A stretch of DNA of 64,000 nucleotides from Rhodococcus sp. Leaf278 (GTDB lineage Bacteria > Actinomycetota > Actinomycetes > Mycobacteriales > Mycobacteriaceae). The stretch covers positions 143,903 to 207,902 of the forward strand of contig NZ_LMRR01000007.1 in assembly GCF_001426085.1 (NCBI RefSeq), written 5' to 3'. The notes under the pieces were generated by a model, which did no database searches, had not been told where the DNA came from, and was given only the letters and a program-made list of their open reading frames with translations. Of this stretch, positions 1 to 8,829 are shown piece by piece. Both the position numbers and the translations under genes were made by a program. The number at the start of each line of letters is the position of its first letter. Positions within the stretch are counted from its first letter, which is position 1.

Positions 1-64
1 CCGGCTGGGTAGAAGCTGAATCACTCACGCGCAAACACTTTACAGTCCGAGACCGTGCGAGCGT

Positions 65-502
65 TCAGTGCGCTGCGACGGCCTCGGCCTCGCGAACGCA
101 GTGCTCGGCCTGCGTCAACACACCGAGTAATCCCGCCGACTTCAGGGCCTGATAGCCGCCGACCAGATCGGTGGCCTTGTGCAGACCCAACTGCTTGAGC
201 GAGGCCGCCGCGAGCGAGGAGGTGTAGCCCTCGGAGCAGATGACGATCCATTCCATGTCGTGATCGACGGCGATGGCCAGGCGCGCATCGCTCGTCGGAT
301 CGAGACGCCATTCGAGGACGTTGCGTTCGATGGCCAACGCGCCGGGCAACGTTCCTTCGACGGCACGCTGGGCCTGCGGGCGAATGTCGATCACGACGGC
401 ACCGCGCTCCACGGCGTCGCGCAACTCGAATACGGTGATGCGATCGATGGTCTTGCGAGCGGCTTCCAGCATGTCGACAATGGTCCAGGTGTGAACGGTC
501 AT
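65..502 (-). CDS. Single-domain rhodanese-like sulfurtransferase
   Basis: A 145-aa rhodanese-fold protein with an active-site loop around Cys89 (CSEGYTSS), the position where rhodaneses carry a persulfide. The DIRP motif near residues 39-42 is the usual rhodanese CH2A-type motif. The ATG at 502 overlaps the TGA of the cysteine dioxygenase gene (ATGA), so the two are very probably translated from one mRNA. A longer reading frame upstream exists but would run inside the dioxygenase gene. Pairing with cysteine dioxygenase suggests a role in handling sulfane sulfur arising during cysteine breakdown; this is inference. No signal peptide is seen, so a cytoplasmic location is expected. Confidence 0.88.
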   Translation of the reverse strand: MTVHTWTIVDMLEAARKTIDRITVFELRDAVERGAVVIDIRPQAQRAVEGTLPGALAIERNVLEWRLDPTSDARLAIAVDHDMEWIVICSEGYTSSLAAASLKQLGLHKATDLVGGYQALKSAGLLGVLTQAEHCVREAEAVAAH

Positions 503-1068
503 CGTGTGGCCTTCTCGGGTTCGTCGGTGAGCTCGCTGCGGGTGCGGCGCAGAGTCGCACGCTCGGTCACCTCGTAGTAGGACATTGCCGTCAGTGGCGG
601 CGAGTATGCGTGGACGCTGAGAGTGGGCCCGGTAGTAGTCGACGCCGGATCGTGCATCACGTCGTGCACCCACCCCAGCGGGAAGGCCGCCTGATCTCCC
701 GCGTCGAGATGACGCTGCTTCAGTTCGGTTCCTGCCCAACGATATTCGAGCAAAGATCCACTCAGGACGGTCAGGGCTCCGAGCGATCCGGCATGGTCGT
801 GCAGTTCGGTGGACCGATCCGGAACCCAGCTGATCAACCAGACATCGAGGTCGTCGTCGGAATGCAGGCGGGCGGCCCAGCGCTCGTCGGTCGGCCAGAG
901 ACCGCCGCCGGGTAGCAGGTGATCGAAACGACCTTCGAGGACGTCCGATGCGCCTTGATCGGTGATCCGGAGCAGGTCGGGAGGCCGCAGCCGCGTCGGC
1001 AGTGCGGAGACCGGCCGCGAGGACAATAGGGTGCGGGAGGGTGCAGAAAATACAGGTGTGGAAAGCAT
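499..1068 (-). CDS. Cysteine dioxygenase (type I, cupin)
   Basis: A 189-aa cupin protein of the cysteine dioxygenase type I family, which oxidises L-cysteine to cysteine sulfinate with O2 and a mononuclear iron. Two metal histidines are visible as H90-D-H92 followed by AGS, the third is probably H135, and the family signature SVHAYSPPL (residues 151-159) contains the Ser-His-Tyr triad of the active site. Length is typical of bacterial members. The ATG at 1068 follows a GGAG ribosome site (plus-strand ctcc at 1078-1081). The gene is preceded by a cysteine-rich short ORF at 1109-1147 and overlaps the rhodanese gene by 4 bp. Expression is likely controlled by cysteine through that leader. Confidence 0.92.
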   Translation of the reverse strand: MLSTPVFSAPSRTLLSSRPVSALPTRLRPPDLLRITDQGASDVLEGRFDHLLPGGGLWPTDERWAARLHSDDDLDVWLISWVPDRSTELHDHAGSLGALTVLSGSLLEYRWAGTELKQRHLDAGDQAAFPLGWVHDVMHDPASTTTGPTLSVHAYSPPLTAMSYYEVTERATLRRTRSELTDEPEKATR

Positions 1069-1079
1069 GAAGCTCTACT

Positions 1080-1130
1080 CCAGGGGTGTGTTATGAGCGA
1101 GGCAGCGGTCAGCCTCGACAACACTCCTGG
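1080..1130 (-). promoter_or_regulatory. Candidate attenuator fold before cysteine dioxygenase
   Basis: In the minus-strand RNA two hairpins can form. CGAGGC (1112-1117) pairs with GCCTCG (1098-1103) over the last leader codons. CCAGG plus GTGT (1121-1130) pairs with ACAC plus CCTGG (1080-1089), which covers the dioxygenase ribosome site. The leader's Cys-Cys codons sit inside this stem, so ribosome progress or stalling there would change access to the downstream start. Confidence 0.5.
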
Positions 1131-1147
1131 GTGGCCATGCACGTCAT
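1109..1147 (-). CDS. Cys-rich leader peptide upstream of cysteine dioxygenase
   Basis: A 12-codon ORF, MTCMATQECCRG, with cysteine codons at 3, 9 and 10, ending 40 nt before the cysteine dioxygenase start. A GTG codon directly before the ATG (1148-1150) could also serve as start. The -10-like AGAAT lies 7 nt upstream of that GTG, so the ORF may be leaderless. Cys-rich upstream ORFs are known in actinobacteria as translational attenuators of cysteine-related genes. Here the RNA can also pair CCAGG inside the leader (1126-1130) with CCTGG next to the dioxygenase ribosome site (1080-1084). Function is inferred from composition, position and base pairing. Confidence 0.7.
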   Translation of the reverse strand: MTCMATQECCRG

Positions 1148-1157
1148 CACGCCGACG

Positions 1158-1163
1158 ATTCTG
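1158..1163 (-). promoter_or_regulatory. Candidate -10 element for the Cys leader/dioxygenase transcript
   Basis: On the minus strand the hexamer reads CAGAAT (containing an ANNNT-type -10) and ends 7 nt before the GTG-ATG start of the cysteine leader ORF. That spacing fits a leaderless transcript beginning at the leader start codon. No convincing -35 was identified. Confidence 0.4.
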
Positions 1164-1217
1164 ACACACGAACGCCGGATGCGCTAGCGCTGGATCGAAA
1201 CGGTCATCGCGAAACCC

Positions 1218-2018
1218 TCAGCGCGGGCGCCGCTTTGCCATGTTGCGCTCGTAGACGAGTCGCAATCCTTCGAGTGTCAGGTCCGGTTCGTGGTGCTCGA
1301 TGGTGGTCGACTCGGGCAGGATCAACGCCGCGATGTCTCCGGTGCCGATGACCGCCACGTCCGTTCCGGCCACCTCGGGCACCTCCCGCCGAATTCGTCC
1401 GACGAGGCCGTCCACCAGGCCCGCGAATCCGAAGATGGTGCCCGACTGGATGCATTCGACGGTGTTCTTGCCCAGCACCGACCGCGGCCGGACCATCTCC
1501 ACCTCGCGCAGCGTGGCGGTGCGGGTCGACATCGCCCACGCCGACATTTCCAGGCCGGGCGCAATGGCACCGCCGAGAAATTCACCCTTGGCCGATACGA
1601 CGTCGACGCAGGTGGTGGTGCCGAAGTCCACCACGATGCACGCCGAGTCGTAGAGATCATGTGCGGCAAGGGTATTGACGATCCGATCCGCTCCCACTTC
1701 TTTGGGATTGTCCACCAGCAGCGGCACACCGGTCCGGACGCCGGGTTCGACGACCACGTGCACCACATGGTCCCAGTACCGCGTGAGCATGGTGCGCATC
1801 TCTCGCAGCACCGACGGCACCGTCGACAGTGCGGTGATTCCGGTGATCTGTTCCGCATCGGCTCCCAGCAACCCACGCAACATCAGCGCCAATTCGTCGG
1901 CTGTCACATGAGGATCGGTTCGAATGCGCCAGTCCCGCAGCAGCTTCGAGTGATCACCGGTGCCGGTGAACAACCCGACCACGGTACTGGTGTTGCGCAC
2001 ATCGATCGCGAGGAGCAT
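1218..2018 (-). CDS. coaX: Type III pantothenate kinase
   Basis: A 266-aa protein that phosphorylates pantothenate, the first step from vitamin B5 to coenzyme A. It has the N-terminal phosphate-binding DVRNT motif (residues 6-10; Arg instead of the more common Gly, as in mycobacterial CoaX), the GADR motif with the catalytic Asp111, and the DFGTTT motif from Asp131. It starts 4 bp after panD stops and is the last gene of the DUF2520-panC-panD-coaX unit, so it is co-transcribed with pantothenate synthesis. Synteny and motifs make the call firm. Confidence 0.95.
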   Translation of the reverse strand: MLLAIDVRNTSTVVGLFTGTGDHSKLLRDWRIRTDPHVTADELALMLRGLLGADAEQITGITALSTVPSVLREMRTMLTRYWDHVVHVVVEPGVRTGVPLLVDNPKEVGADRIVNTLAAHDLYDSACIVVDFGTTTCVDVVSAKGEFLGGAIAPGLEMSAWAMSTRTATLREVEMVRPRSVLGKNTVECIQSGTIFGFAGLVDGLVGRIRREVPEVAGTDVAVIGTGDIAALILPESTTIEHHEPDLTLEGLRLVYERNMAKRRPR

Positions 2019-2022
2019 CGAA

Positions 2023-2454
2023 TCAGACCAGCACGGAATCGGCCCGGAGATCGCGCGGACTGATCAGACCCGAGCCCGCAGGCGCATGTGCCGGATCGCT
2101 GCCCAGCTCGACCGGCCGGTTCTTCTCGTCGACGAAGACGACCCGAGGCGCGTAGTCGGCAACTTCCTGCTCGTCCATCACCCCGTAGGCGATCAGAATG
2201 ACCAGATCACCTGGATTGACCAGATGAGCTGCGGCCCCGTTGATTCCGATGACTCCGCTGCCGCGTTCACCGGTGATCACGTAGGTTTCGAGTCGAGCGC
2301 CGTTGTCGATGTCGACGATGGTGACCTGCTCGCCTTCGAGCAGATCGGCGGCCTCCATCAGATCCTGGTCGACGGTCACCGAGCCCACGTAGTGCAGGTC
2401 TGCGTGCGTGACGGTGGCGCGATGGATCTTGGACTTCATCATGGTACGAAACAT
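2023..2454 (-). CDS. panD: Aspartate 1-decarboxylase
   Basis: A 143-aa pyruvoyl enzyme that makes beta-alanine from aspartate for pantothenate. The start at 2454 ([12 protein letters not shown]) is chosen because it places the self-cleavage site exactly at Gly24-Ser25 (YVGSVT), as in the family, and a GTGGAGAG ribosome site precedes it. An in-frame ATG at 2469 would add five residues and overlap panC. It begins 4 bp after panC stops and coaX follows after 4 bp, so the three are translated together. Confidence 0.95.
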   Translation of the reverse strand: MFRTMMKSKIHRATVTHADLHYVGSVTVDQDLMEAADLLEGEQVTIVDIDNGARLETYVITGERGSGVIGINGAAAHLVNPGDLVILIAYGVMDEQEVADYAPRVVFVDEKNRPVELGSDPAHAPAGSGLISPRDLRADSVLV

Positions 2455-2458
2455 CGTG

Positions 2459-3367
2459 TCACTCTCCACTTTTCGGATCGTCAGGATATTCTAGAAACCC
2501 GGTGCCGACGGCGACACCGACGTTGTCGATCAGCCTCGTGGTGCCTACTTTGGCGGCCACGAGCAGCCTGCCGTCCCCACGTTCGGGAGCCGGGCCGAGA
2601 TGCGGGTCTCGTACCTCGAGGTAATCGACCTGCACCAGCGGCGCCTCGTCGAGAACGGCGCGCGCAGTGGCGATGATGGCCTCCGCTCCCCCGGCCGCGG
2701 CATGCGCCCCGGCCACCAGCGCGGCCGACAGAGCCATCGCCGCATCACGCTGCTCCGGGTCCAGATACCGATTACGGGAGGACAGTGCCAGACCGTCCTG
2801 CTCGCGCACCGTCGGTACCCCGATGACGGCGACGTCGAAATTCAGATCTCGCACCATCTGCCGGATCAGGGTCAGCTGCTGGTAGTCCTTCTCCCCGAAG
2901 TACGCCCGATGCGGAGCGGCTATCTGCAGCAGCTTGGCCACGACGGTGAGCATACCCGCGAAATGAGTTGGCCTGCTTGCACCTTCGAGTTCACTGCCGA
3001 GCGGCCCGGGATGGACCGTAGTGCGCGGACCGGACGGGTACATGTCCGACGCGGACGGCGCGAAGACCAGCTCGACTCCCTCCTCACGGAGCAGCGCGAC
3101 ATCGGCGTCGAGGGTTCGCGGGTACGCATCCAGATCCTCACCCACACCGAACTGCAGCGGATTGACGAAGATCGACACGATCACCACCGCACCGGTGAGC
3201 TTTGCCTGACGCACCAAGTGCAGATGACCGGCGTGCAACGCGCCCATGGTCGGCACCAGCGCGACCTGTTTTCCGACACCCCGTAAGGCCTTGGACACCG
3301 ACGTGATCACCGCGGGATCGTGGTGAACTGTCAACTGCCCCTTCGTGTAGCTGCCCGCGAGGGTCAT
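2459..3367 (-). CDS. panC: Pantothenate synthetase (pantoate-beta-alanine ligase)
   Basis: A 302-aa ATP-dependent ligase joining pantoate and beta-alanine. The class signature [10 protein letters not shown] (residues 39-48, His45 and His48) is followed by the GEKDYQQL and SSRN motifs of the ATP and pantoate sites. Length is usual for the family. The start overlaps the stop of the upstream DUF2520 gene by 4 bp, and panD follows after 4 bp, giving a translationally coupled pantothenate operon. Confidence 0.95.
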   Translation of the reverse strand: MTLAGSYTKGQLTVHHDPAVITSVSKALRGVGKQVALVPTMGALHAGHLHLVRQAKLTGAVVIVSIFVNPLQFGVGEDLDAYPRTLDADVALLREEGVELVFAPSASDMYPSGPRTTVHPGPLGSELEGASRPTHFAGMLTVVAKLLQIAAPHRAYFGEKDYQQLTLIRQMVRDLNFDVAVIGVPTVREQDGLALSSRNRYLDPEQRDAAMALSAALVAGAHAAAGGAEAIIATARAVLDEAPLVQVDYLEVRDPHLGPAPERGDGRLLVAAKVGTTRLIDNVGVAVGTGFLEYPDDPKSGE

Positions 3368-4278
3368 TGCTTCCCTTCCAGAAGTTCGATCAGGTCTGCC
3401 CCGGCACCGATGCGCTGCGCAGAGCGAAGAGACAGCGCCCGATACCCGGCAGCGATTCGCGGATCCACGGTCTCGAGCACGTCGAGGTGCTTACCGACTG
3501 CGGCGGTATCGCCTCGGGCCACCGGGCCGGTGAGCGCCGATTGCCCGTTGCGCAGCGCATTGTCCAGCGCAGCTTCGAGAAGCGGAGCCAGAACACGCTC
3601 GGGCACACCACGTTCGGCATCGGAGCCAGGAAAACCCGGTCCGGCCAACGCGACTCGAAGCGCTTCGACCGCGTCGACCACAAGGGTGACAAGGTGATTA
3701 CTACCGTGCGCGAGTGCGGCGTGGTACAGCGCCCGATTGTTCTCGGCGACATGCACCGGCTCGCCGCCGATCTCGAGCACCAGAGCCTGCGCAACGGCGT
3801 AACCGATCTCGTCACTAGCGGTGATACCGAAGCACGCCGCCGTCATCCTGTCGGTGTCCTCGGCTCGGCCGCTGAACGTCATGGCCGGATGGATCGCGAG
3901 CGGCACCGCACCCAGGGCCGTCAGCGGTTCGAGCACCGAGACACCGTTCGCACCGGAGGTGTGCACCACGAGTTTCCCTGGTGCCACCGCCCCGGTGGAC
4001 GCCAGGCCGGCGACGATCGACGCCAACTCGCTGTCCGGTACGGCAAGAATCAACAGTTCAGCGCGACGAGCTACCTCGTCGACGGGCAGAACCTGCGACT
4101 CCGGTAACCGGTCGCGCACCCGAGCGAGCGACGCGTCCGACACAGCAGCAGCACCGACAACGACGTGTCCGACGCGTTCGAGCGCCTCCCCGAATGCCGT
4201 GCCCACCCGCCCGGCGGAGACGACACCCACCGTCAATCGAGCTGGCGACAGACCACCAGTGAACCCTGATGAGGTCAC
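3364..4278 (-). CDS. Rossmann-like/DUF2520 protein
   Basis: A 304-aa protein with an N-terminal NAD(P)-binding Rossmann motif ([17 protein letters not shown], about residues 17-33) and a C-terminal all-helical DUF2520 region. It corresponds by synteny to the conserved gene just upstream of panC in mycobacteria (Rv3603c type). The fold resembles ketopantoate reductase and related dehydrogenases, and its 4-bp overlap with panC suggests a role near pantoate supply, but the reaction is not known. The start is GTG at 4278; the 113 bp before it contain a short GGCACC-gat-GGTGCC inverted repeat at 4353-4367. Confidence 0.85.
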   Translation of the reverse strand: MTSSGFTGGLSPARLTVGVVSAGRVGTAFGEALERVGHVVVGAAAVSDASLARVRDRLPESQVLPVDEVARRAELLILAVPDSELASIVAGLASTGAVAPGKLVVHTSGANGVSVLEPLTALGAVPLAIHPAMTFSGRAEDTDRMTAACFGITASDEIGYAVAQALVLEIGGEPVHVAENNRALYHAALAHGSNHLVTLVVDAVEALRVALAGPGFPGSDAERGVPERVLAPLLEAALDNALRNGQSALTGPVARGDTAAVGKHLDVLETVDPRIAAGYRALSLRSAQRIGAGADLIELLEGKQ

Positions 4279-4391
4279 CGAAAACTTCCTCTCGTTCGTT
4301 CCAGTCCCGCTCGGCGGGTACCAGACGTCCTGCAGGGAACAATAGCGACAGCGGCACCGATGGTGCCATGAATACCGGTGTGATCTGGTTC

Positions 4392-5768
4392 TCAGTCGGC
4401 GCGACGCCGACGACGACGCGTGCCTGCGTCGGTGGTCGTCGTATCGGCCGAGTCGCCGCCGGCCAGACCGGCCATGATCTCGGCGACGGAACGGCCGTTC
4501 GAGTGCGCGCCGGTGGCATCGTCGTCGGTCGACTCTGCTCGCCTACGACCGCGCCGAGGCGAGCTGGAAGCATCCACGGCTGGAGTCTCGAGGTCTCGAT
4601 CCACCGAGAAGAACGCGTCCGCCGAGTCGCGTAACGCACTACGAGAGGCCGGGTAGGGGTCGACGTCCTGGTCTGGATCCGATCCCTGAGCAGTGTCGGA
4701 AACGTAGTCGGCGGCAGGCTCGGCTTCGGAATACGGGGCTTCGGAGTACCCGGTCTGACGAGACTCGACGGGCGTCGAGTACTCCTCCGCTTGGTACTGC
4801 TCGGCCTGATATTGCTCGGCCACGACGGTGTCGGCCTCGTACGTTTCCGCGGTGGGCTCGGGCTCGTAGTCCTGCGCTTCCGGCTCCGCTGCCGGCGGAC
4901 GCGTCTGCTCGAAGTTGTAGGCGGTGAACGGCGAGCTGGGCGGAGTGACCCGCGCGGCCGGTCTCGCACCGTACGGGCGGGGCCGCGTTCCGGGGCGCTC
5001 GAAAGCATCGACTTCGTCCACGGCTGTTGCCGACGCGTCGTAGCTCGAGTCCTCGGTCTCGAACGCGTTCTCCGCGTACCCACCCTGCGACTCGGGAGCA
5101 GTCGATGCCGCGGTGGCCTGCGGCATCTCGTCCGGTCCTTCGGGGTACACCACCGACGTCTCGGCCGTGACCGGCTCGTCGTACGGGGTTCCGACACCGT
5201 TGAGACCGGCGCCCGCGGGCATCGGCCCGTTGCCGTTCCCGCCACCCGGTACATACAGCCCGGACGGGGCAGGCTGATAGCTGTCGTATCGTCGGCCGCC
5301 GAGTTCTTGCATTCTCATTGCCTCGGCCCGTAACGCGACGCGTTCGGTGGGCAGATTGCCGTCGAACAGCACTTGCAGGTTCTGGCGGAGCGCGGCGAGT
5401 TCGTTGCGCAGTGCTGCGACTTCGTCGATCTCCATTCGCGATTCGCTACGAACCCGGGCCTCGACGCTCATCTCGTATTCGCGTCGCGCCGAAATCTCCC
5501 GGGCCAACTGCAACTCGTAGACCGTCTGCAGATCTTTGGCCTTGGTTTGGTCCGCAGCCGATTCCCGGCGGTACTTCGTCATGGCGAAAGCGCCGATCAC
5601 GGCAGCCCACAACGCCGAGAGAACGCCGACCCTCATCCACTGCACACTCTCGGTGAACAGCATGAACACGCTGGCGACGATGCCGAGCACGACGAGCGCG
5701 GCAAGAAACAGCTGGCTCGCACTACGCCTGTTTCGGCGTCCCTTCTTTGCGCGAGTCTGATCTGTCAT
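4392..5768 (-). CDS. DUF6779-type membrane protein with long low-complexity tail
   Basis: A 458-aa protein with two adjacent membrane segments (about residues 18-40 and 45-62), then a charged alpha-helical stretch rich in Glu, Arg and Ala that looks like a coiled coil (about 65-140). A long acidic and Pro/Glu/Tyr-rich tail follows, with a basic Arg cluster at the extreme C-terminus. It sits where mycobacteria carry the Ala-Arg-Pro-rich membrane protein (Rv3604c type). The ATG at 5768 is preferred over a TTG 21 bp upstream. Function unknown; the layout suggests a membrane-anchored scaffold. Confidence 0.8.
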   Translation of the reverse strand: MTDQTRAKKGRRNRRSASQLFLAALVVLGIVASVFMLFTESVQWMRVGVLSALWAAVIGAFAMTKYRRESAADQTKAKDLQTVYELQLAREISARREYEMSVEARVRSESRMEIDEVAALRNELAALRQNLQVLFDGNLPTERVALRAEAMRMQELGGRRYDSYQPAPSGLYVPGGGNGNGPMPAGAGLNGVGTPYDEPVTAETSVVYPEGPDEMPQATAASTAPESQGGYAENAFETEDSSYDASATAVDEVDAFERPGTRPRPYGARPAARVTPPSSPFTAYNFEQTRPPAAEPEAQDYEPEPTAETYEADTVVAEQYQAEQYQAEEYSTPVESRQTGYSEAPYSEAEPAADYVSDTAQGSDPDQDVDPYPASRSALRDSADAFFSVDRDLETPAVDASSSPRRGRRRAESTDDDATGAHSNGRSVAEIMAGLAGGDSADTTTTDAGTRRRRRRAD

Positions 5769-5858
5769 GTTCACCAGGGTAACTGGCAACTCGACCGCAA
5801 ATAGTCATCCTCGGCCGATCACTTACACAACCGAGGTAACAATCAAATGTTTCGTGCG

Positions 5859-6332
5859 TTACCGGGAACGCTCGTCGTCCCGATCTTTCGGGGTTCGGCA
5901 ACACTGCTCGAGCCACACCGCGGCAGCGACGACGGCCACTCCCGCAACCAGCGCCACGATCGCCCCGACGCGATCGGAGGACGCGGCCCGTACCGTCGTG
6001 GCACGCGGCATCACATACACCAGAAATCCGACGGTCACCCCGGTGACGGCTGTCCCCACCAGCATCGATGCCTTCGCCAGCACCAGCGCCCGATACACCG
6101 TCAACGGATTCAGATCGTGCAGACCGGTACCCACCCGGTGCTCGGCAATGCGATTGCGGACGATCACTGCAGTCACGACCTCCACCACCGCCACGAGATA
6201 CAACGAGGCCCCGGCGTACACGGGAATCGGCGGCAACGAACCGTAGAAAACCCGGACCAGCAGCCAGGTGCCGATCGCGGCGACCAGGAAAATACCCAAG
6301 ACATCCCCGACCTTGGTGGGATTGGTCACCAC
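5859..6332 (-). CDS. DUF3180 membrane protein
   Basis: A 157-aa integral membrane protein with four predicted membrane helices (about residues 10-30, 36-56, 88-108 and 122-142). It matches the conserved actinobacterial DUF3180 protein that follows folK (Rv3605c type). Two GTG codons (6332, 6329) can start it; the folK stop is at 6326-6328, so either overlaps or abuts folK and implies coupling. No function is known for the family. Confidence 0.85.
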   Translation of the reverse strand: MVTNPTKVGDVLGIFLVAAIGTWLLVRVFYGSLPPIPVYAGASLYLVAVVEVVTAVIVRNRIAEHRVGTGLHDLNPLTVYRALVLAKASMLVGTAVTGVTVGFLVYVMPRATTVRAASSDRVGAIVALVAGVAVVAAAVWLEQCCRTPKDRDDERSR

Positions 6333-6835
6333 GGGCCATCACCGGTGCCGTCGAGGCGTTCGACTCCCGCACGCTCTTCCGCACTCAAACGCGAGAGCAA
6401 CTCGGTCACCGGCACATCCGTGTCACCGACGCACAGGGTGGCGTCAGGTTCGACGTCCAGCCACGGCAGCAGCACGAATGCCCGCTCGTGCGCGCGGGGA
6501 TGCGGGAGTATCAGACGAGGGTCATCGCTGATCACGTCGTCACACACGATCACATCGACGTCGAGGCTGCGTGGCCCCCATCGTTGCACTCGAACGCGAT
6601 CCGCCGCTTCCTCGAACTGCTGCCCCAGACGCAACCAGTCCCAGGGGTCGTACGCGTCGTCCTCGGCCACCAGCGTCGCATTGAGAAAATCCTGCTGCTC
6701 GACGCCGCCCCAGGGCGCAGATCGGTAGACGGCTGAACTGGCCACCAATCGTGATCCCAATCCTGTTGTCACAGAACGCAAGTGGCTGAGCGAGTCGCCG
6801 ATGTTACTGCCGATCGACAGCACCGCACGCGTCAC
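6326..6835 (-). CDS. folK: 2-amino-4-hydroxy-6-hydroxymethyldihydropteridine diphosphokinase
   Basis: A 169-aa enzyme transferring pyrophosphate from ATP to hydroxymethyl-dihydropterin in folate synthesis. It shows the SIGSNIGDS nucleotide motif near the N-terminus, the FLNATL segment, the RWGPRSLDVDVI signature carrying the magnesium aspartates, and the LPHPRAHERAFVL loop. The GTG start at 6835 overlaps the folB stop (GTGA), which fixes the start and shows coupling. A longer in-frame reading would run through folB and is rejected. Confidence 0.95.
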   Translation of the reverse strand: MTRAVLSIGSNIGDSLSHLRSVTTGLGSRLVASSAVYRSAPWGGVEQQDFLNATLVAEDDAYDPWDWLRLGQQFEEAADRVRVQRWGPRSLDVDVIVCDDVISDDPRLILPHPRAHERAFVLLPWLDVEPDATLCVGDTDVPVTELLSRLSAEERAGVERLDGTGDGPW

Positions 6836-7257
6836 GTTCGCTCCCGGTACGCCACCACGGCGACATCCTCGAACGTCAGCGGGATGGGGGCGGACGGCTT
6901 GTGCAGCACTACTTCCACCGCGTCGACGCGCGAATCGTAGGCCAACACCACCTCGGTGATCTCGGCCGACACCGTCTCGATCAAGTCTTTCGAAGGACCC
7001 GAGATCACGGCCGCGGCACGTTCGGCCAGTTCGCCGTAGTGCAGCGTCCGGGTCAGATCGTCGGTCTCGGCTGCGGGCCGCAGATTCATCCATACGGTGA
7101 TGTCGACGACGAAGTCCTGGCCGTCGCGCTTCTCGAAGTCGAACACACCGTGATTGCCGCGCACCCTGAGGCCACGTAGTTCGATGCGGTCGCCGCGACG
7201 CGTTCCGAGGCCACTGCTCTCGGGGCCACTGCTCTCTGGGCCACTGCTCTCGCTCAT
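6832..7257 (-). CDS. folB: Dihydroneopterin aldolase
   Basis: A 141-aa aldolase that cleaves dihydroneopterin to hydroxymethyl-dihydropterin. The core starts at RIELRGLRVRGNHGVFDFEK, with the family's catalytic Glu and Lys regions (LIETVSAEI and VVLHKPSAPI). The ATG at 7257 overlaps the folP stop (ATGA). The first 18 residues are an added SSGPE-type repeat encoded by three 15-bp tandem units, absent from typical FolB and probably disordered. Confidence 0.94.
   Translation of the reverse strand: MSESSGPESSGPESSGLGTRRGDRIELRGLRVRGNHGVFDFEKRDGQDFVVDITVWMNLRPAAETDDLTRTLHYGELAERAAAVISGPSKDLIETVSAEITEVVLAYDSRVDAVEVVLHKPSAPIPLTFEDVAVVAYRERT
7207..7251 (-). repeat. Three 15-bp tandem units at the 5' end of folB
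   Basis: Three consecutive 15-bp copies of GAGAGCAGTGGCC plus two variable bases (minus strand) encode the ESSGP-ESSGP-ESSGL segment right after the folB start. Copy number could vary by slippage without changing frame. Confidence 0.9.
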
Positions 7258-8102
7258 GCCCGTCCACCCTGCCATGCCTTGACGACGGCGACCGCGTCGA
7301 GTGAGGCCTGAACGTCGTGCACCCGCACACCCCATGCGCCGCCGGCAACGGCGAGTGCCGATACGACAGCCGTGGCGATCTCGCGTCCGTCCGGTGGTCG
7401 AGGCGAACCGTCATCGTCGGCCAGAAGCGAACCGAGGAAACGTTTGCGAGAGGCTCCGACGAGTACCGGAAAACCGGCCGTCACCAGCTCGGGTAGGCCG
7501 CGAAGCAGTTCCCAGTTGTGCTGGGCATTCTTGGCGAAGCCGAGACCGGGGTCGAGCACCAGCGCCGATTCGTCCACCCCCGCGGCCACCGCGCGATCGA
7601 TCTGTTCCATCAGCTCGTTGCGCACGTCGGCAACCACGTCGTCGTATCGGTCGGCCGGGCCGGAGTGCCGATACTCGGACCCGGCTGACCGCCAGTGCAT
7701 CAGGATCCACGGCACGCCACCGGCCGCGACCACCCCGGCCATGGCCGAATCGGCTCGGCCACCCGACACGTCGTTCACTATCGACACGCCTGCCTCGATG
7801 GCTGCCTCGGCGACCGAAGCGCGCATCGTATCGACGCTGGTCACCACGCCTTCTGCGGCCAGCGCCGCGATCACCGGCACTACCCGCTCGGCTTCGAGAA
7901 CCGAATCGATACGGTCGGCCCCCGGGCGCGTCGATTCACCACCGACGTCCACGACGTCGACCCCGCGGCGATGCATCGCCAACCCGTGCTCGACGGCCGC
8001 GTCGACGTCGAGGTACCGACCGCCGTCCGAAAAGGAATCGGCAGTGACGTTGAGAACGCCCATGACGACGGGGGCCGGCGGGATGCTCCTCGCGAGACTC
8101 AT
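7254..8102 (-). CDS. folP: Dihydropteroate synthase
   Basis: A 282-aa enzyme condensing hydroxymethyl-dihydropterin pyrophosphate with p-aminobenzoate; the sulfonamide target. The two family signatures are present: MGVLNVTADSFSDGG (loop 1) and DVGGESTRPGA (loop 2), with the SRKRF segment near the C-terminus holding the conserved lysine. It starts 19 bp after folE ends and its TGA overlaps the folB ATG. Confidence 0.96.
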   Translation of the reverse strand: MSLARSIPPAPVVMGVLNVTADSFSDGGRYLDVDAAVEHGLAMHRRGVDVVDVGGESTRPGADRIDSVLEAERVVPVIAALAAEGVVTSVDTMRASVAEAAIEAGVSIVNDVSGGRADSAMAGVVAAGGVPWILMHWRSAGSEYRHSGPADRYDDVVADVRNELMEQIDRAVAAGVDESALVLDPGLGFAKNAQHNWELLRGLPELVTAGFPVLVGASRKRFLGSLLADDDGSPRPPDGREIATAVVSALAVAGGAWGVRVHDVQASLDAVAVVKAWQGGRA

Positions 8103-8121
8103 CGGGTATCGGTCGGTCGCG

Positions 8122-8790
8122 TCATTTCCGCAGGATCAGGTCCAGTGCTTCCGAACGCGACGCCGCGCTGGACTGCAACAGACCGCGCACGGCCGAGGTG
8201 GTGGTGCTGGCCCCCGGCTTGCGAATTCCGCGCATTGCCATGCAGAGGTGCTCGGCCTCGATGACGACGATCGCGCCGCGCGGGTCGAGCTTGCGCATCA
8301 AGGCGTCGGCGATCTGACTGGTCAGACGTTCCTGCACCTGGGGGCGCTTGGCGTACATGTCCACCACGCGTGCCAGTTTCGACAGGCCGGTGACCTTGCC
8401 GCTCTTGCCCGGGATGTATCCGACGTGGGCAACGCCATGGAACGAGACCAGGTGGTGCTCGCACGTGGAGTACATCGGGATGTCACGGACGAGTACCAGT
8501 TCCTGATGTCCCTCGTCGAAGGTCGTGTTCAACGCTGTGTCCGGGTCGGTGTAGAGCCCGGCGAAAATCTCGCGGTACGAGCGTGCGACGCGGGCCGGGG
8601 TATCGAGCAGTCCGGGGCGATCGGGATCCTCGCCGACGGCGATCAACAACTCACGCACTGCAGCCTCGGCGCGAGGCTGGTCGAAGACCGCCCCGGTGGC
8701 GTAGGCGACCGTCTGCTCCACTGCTCGCTGTTCGGCTGCCGGGACTTCTGCCGAGTCGTTGGTCGACTCGTCGGTCCGATTGACTGACAC
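8122..8790 (-). CDS. folE: GTP cyclohydrolase I
   Basis: A 222-aa enzyme converting GTP to dihydroneopterin triphosphate, the first step of folate synthesis. Zinc ligands are in the MYSTCEHH motif and the HLCMAMRG segment. The [12 protein letters not shown] stretch is typical of the family. The GTG at 8790 is chosen because a strong GGAGG lies 9 nt upstream and the family core begins shortly after; the reading frame stays open far upstream but there overlaps the ftsH 3' region antiparallel in composition only. A 15-bp inverted repeat lies at 8830-8875, in the leader. Confidence 0.95.
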   Translation of the reverse strand: MSVNRTDESTNDSAEVPAAEQRAVEQTVAYATGAVFDQPRAEAAVRELLIAVGEDPDRPGLLDTPARVARSYREIFAGLYTDPDTALNTTFDEGHQELVLVRDIPMYSTCEHHLVSFHGVAHVGYIPGKSGKVTGLSKLARVVDMYAKRPQVQERLTSQIADALMRKLDPRGAIVVIEAEHLCMAMRGIRKPGASTTTSAVRGLLQSSAASRSEALDLILRK

Positions 8791-8829
8791 GTGAATGTAC
8801 CTCCGTTTGGGCTCCACGAATGAGACGGC

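Noticed and set aside
1..64. Possible downstream gene beyond the rhodanese stop
   Set aside because: Only 64 bases are visible and no coding signal or hairpin can be supported.
2600..3286. Plus-strand open frame opposite panC
   Set aside because: Antisense to the conserved panC gene and without domain resemblance.
5847..6728. Open frame on the plus strand opposite DUF3180 and folK
   Set aside because: His/Arg-rich composition, no start signal and opposite two clearly coding genes.
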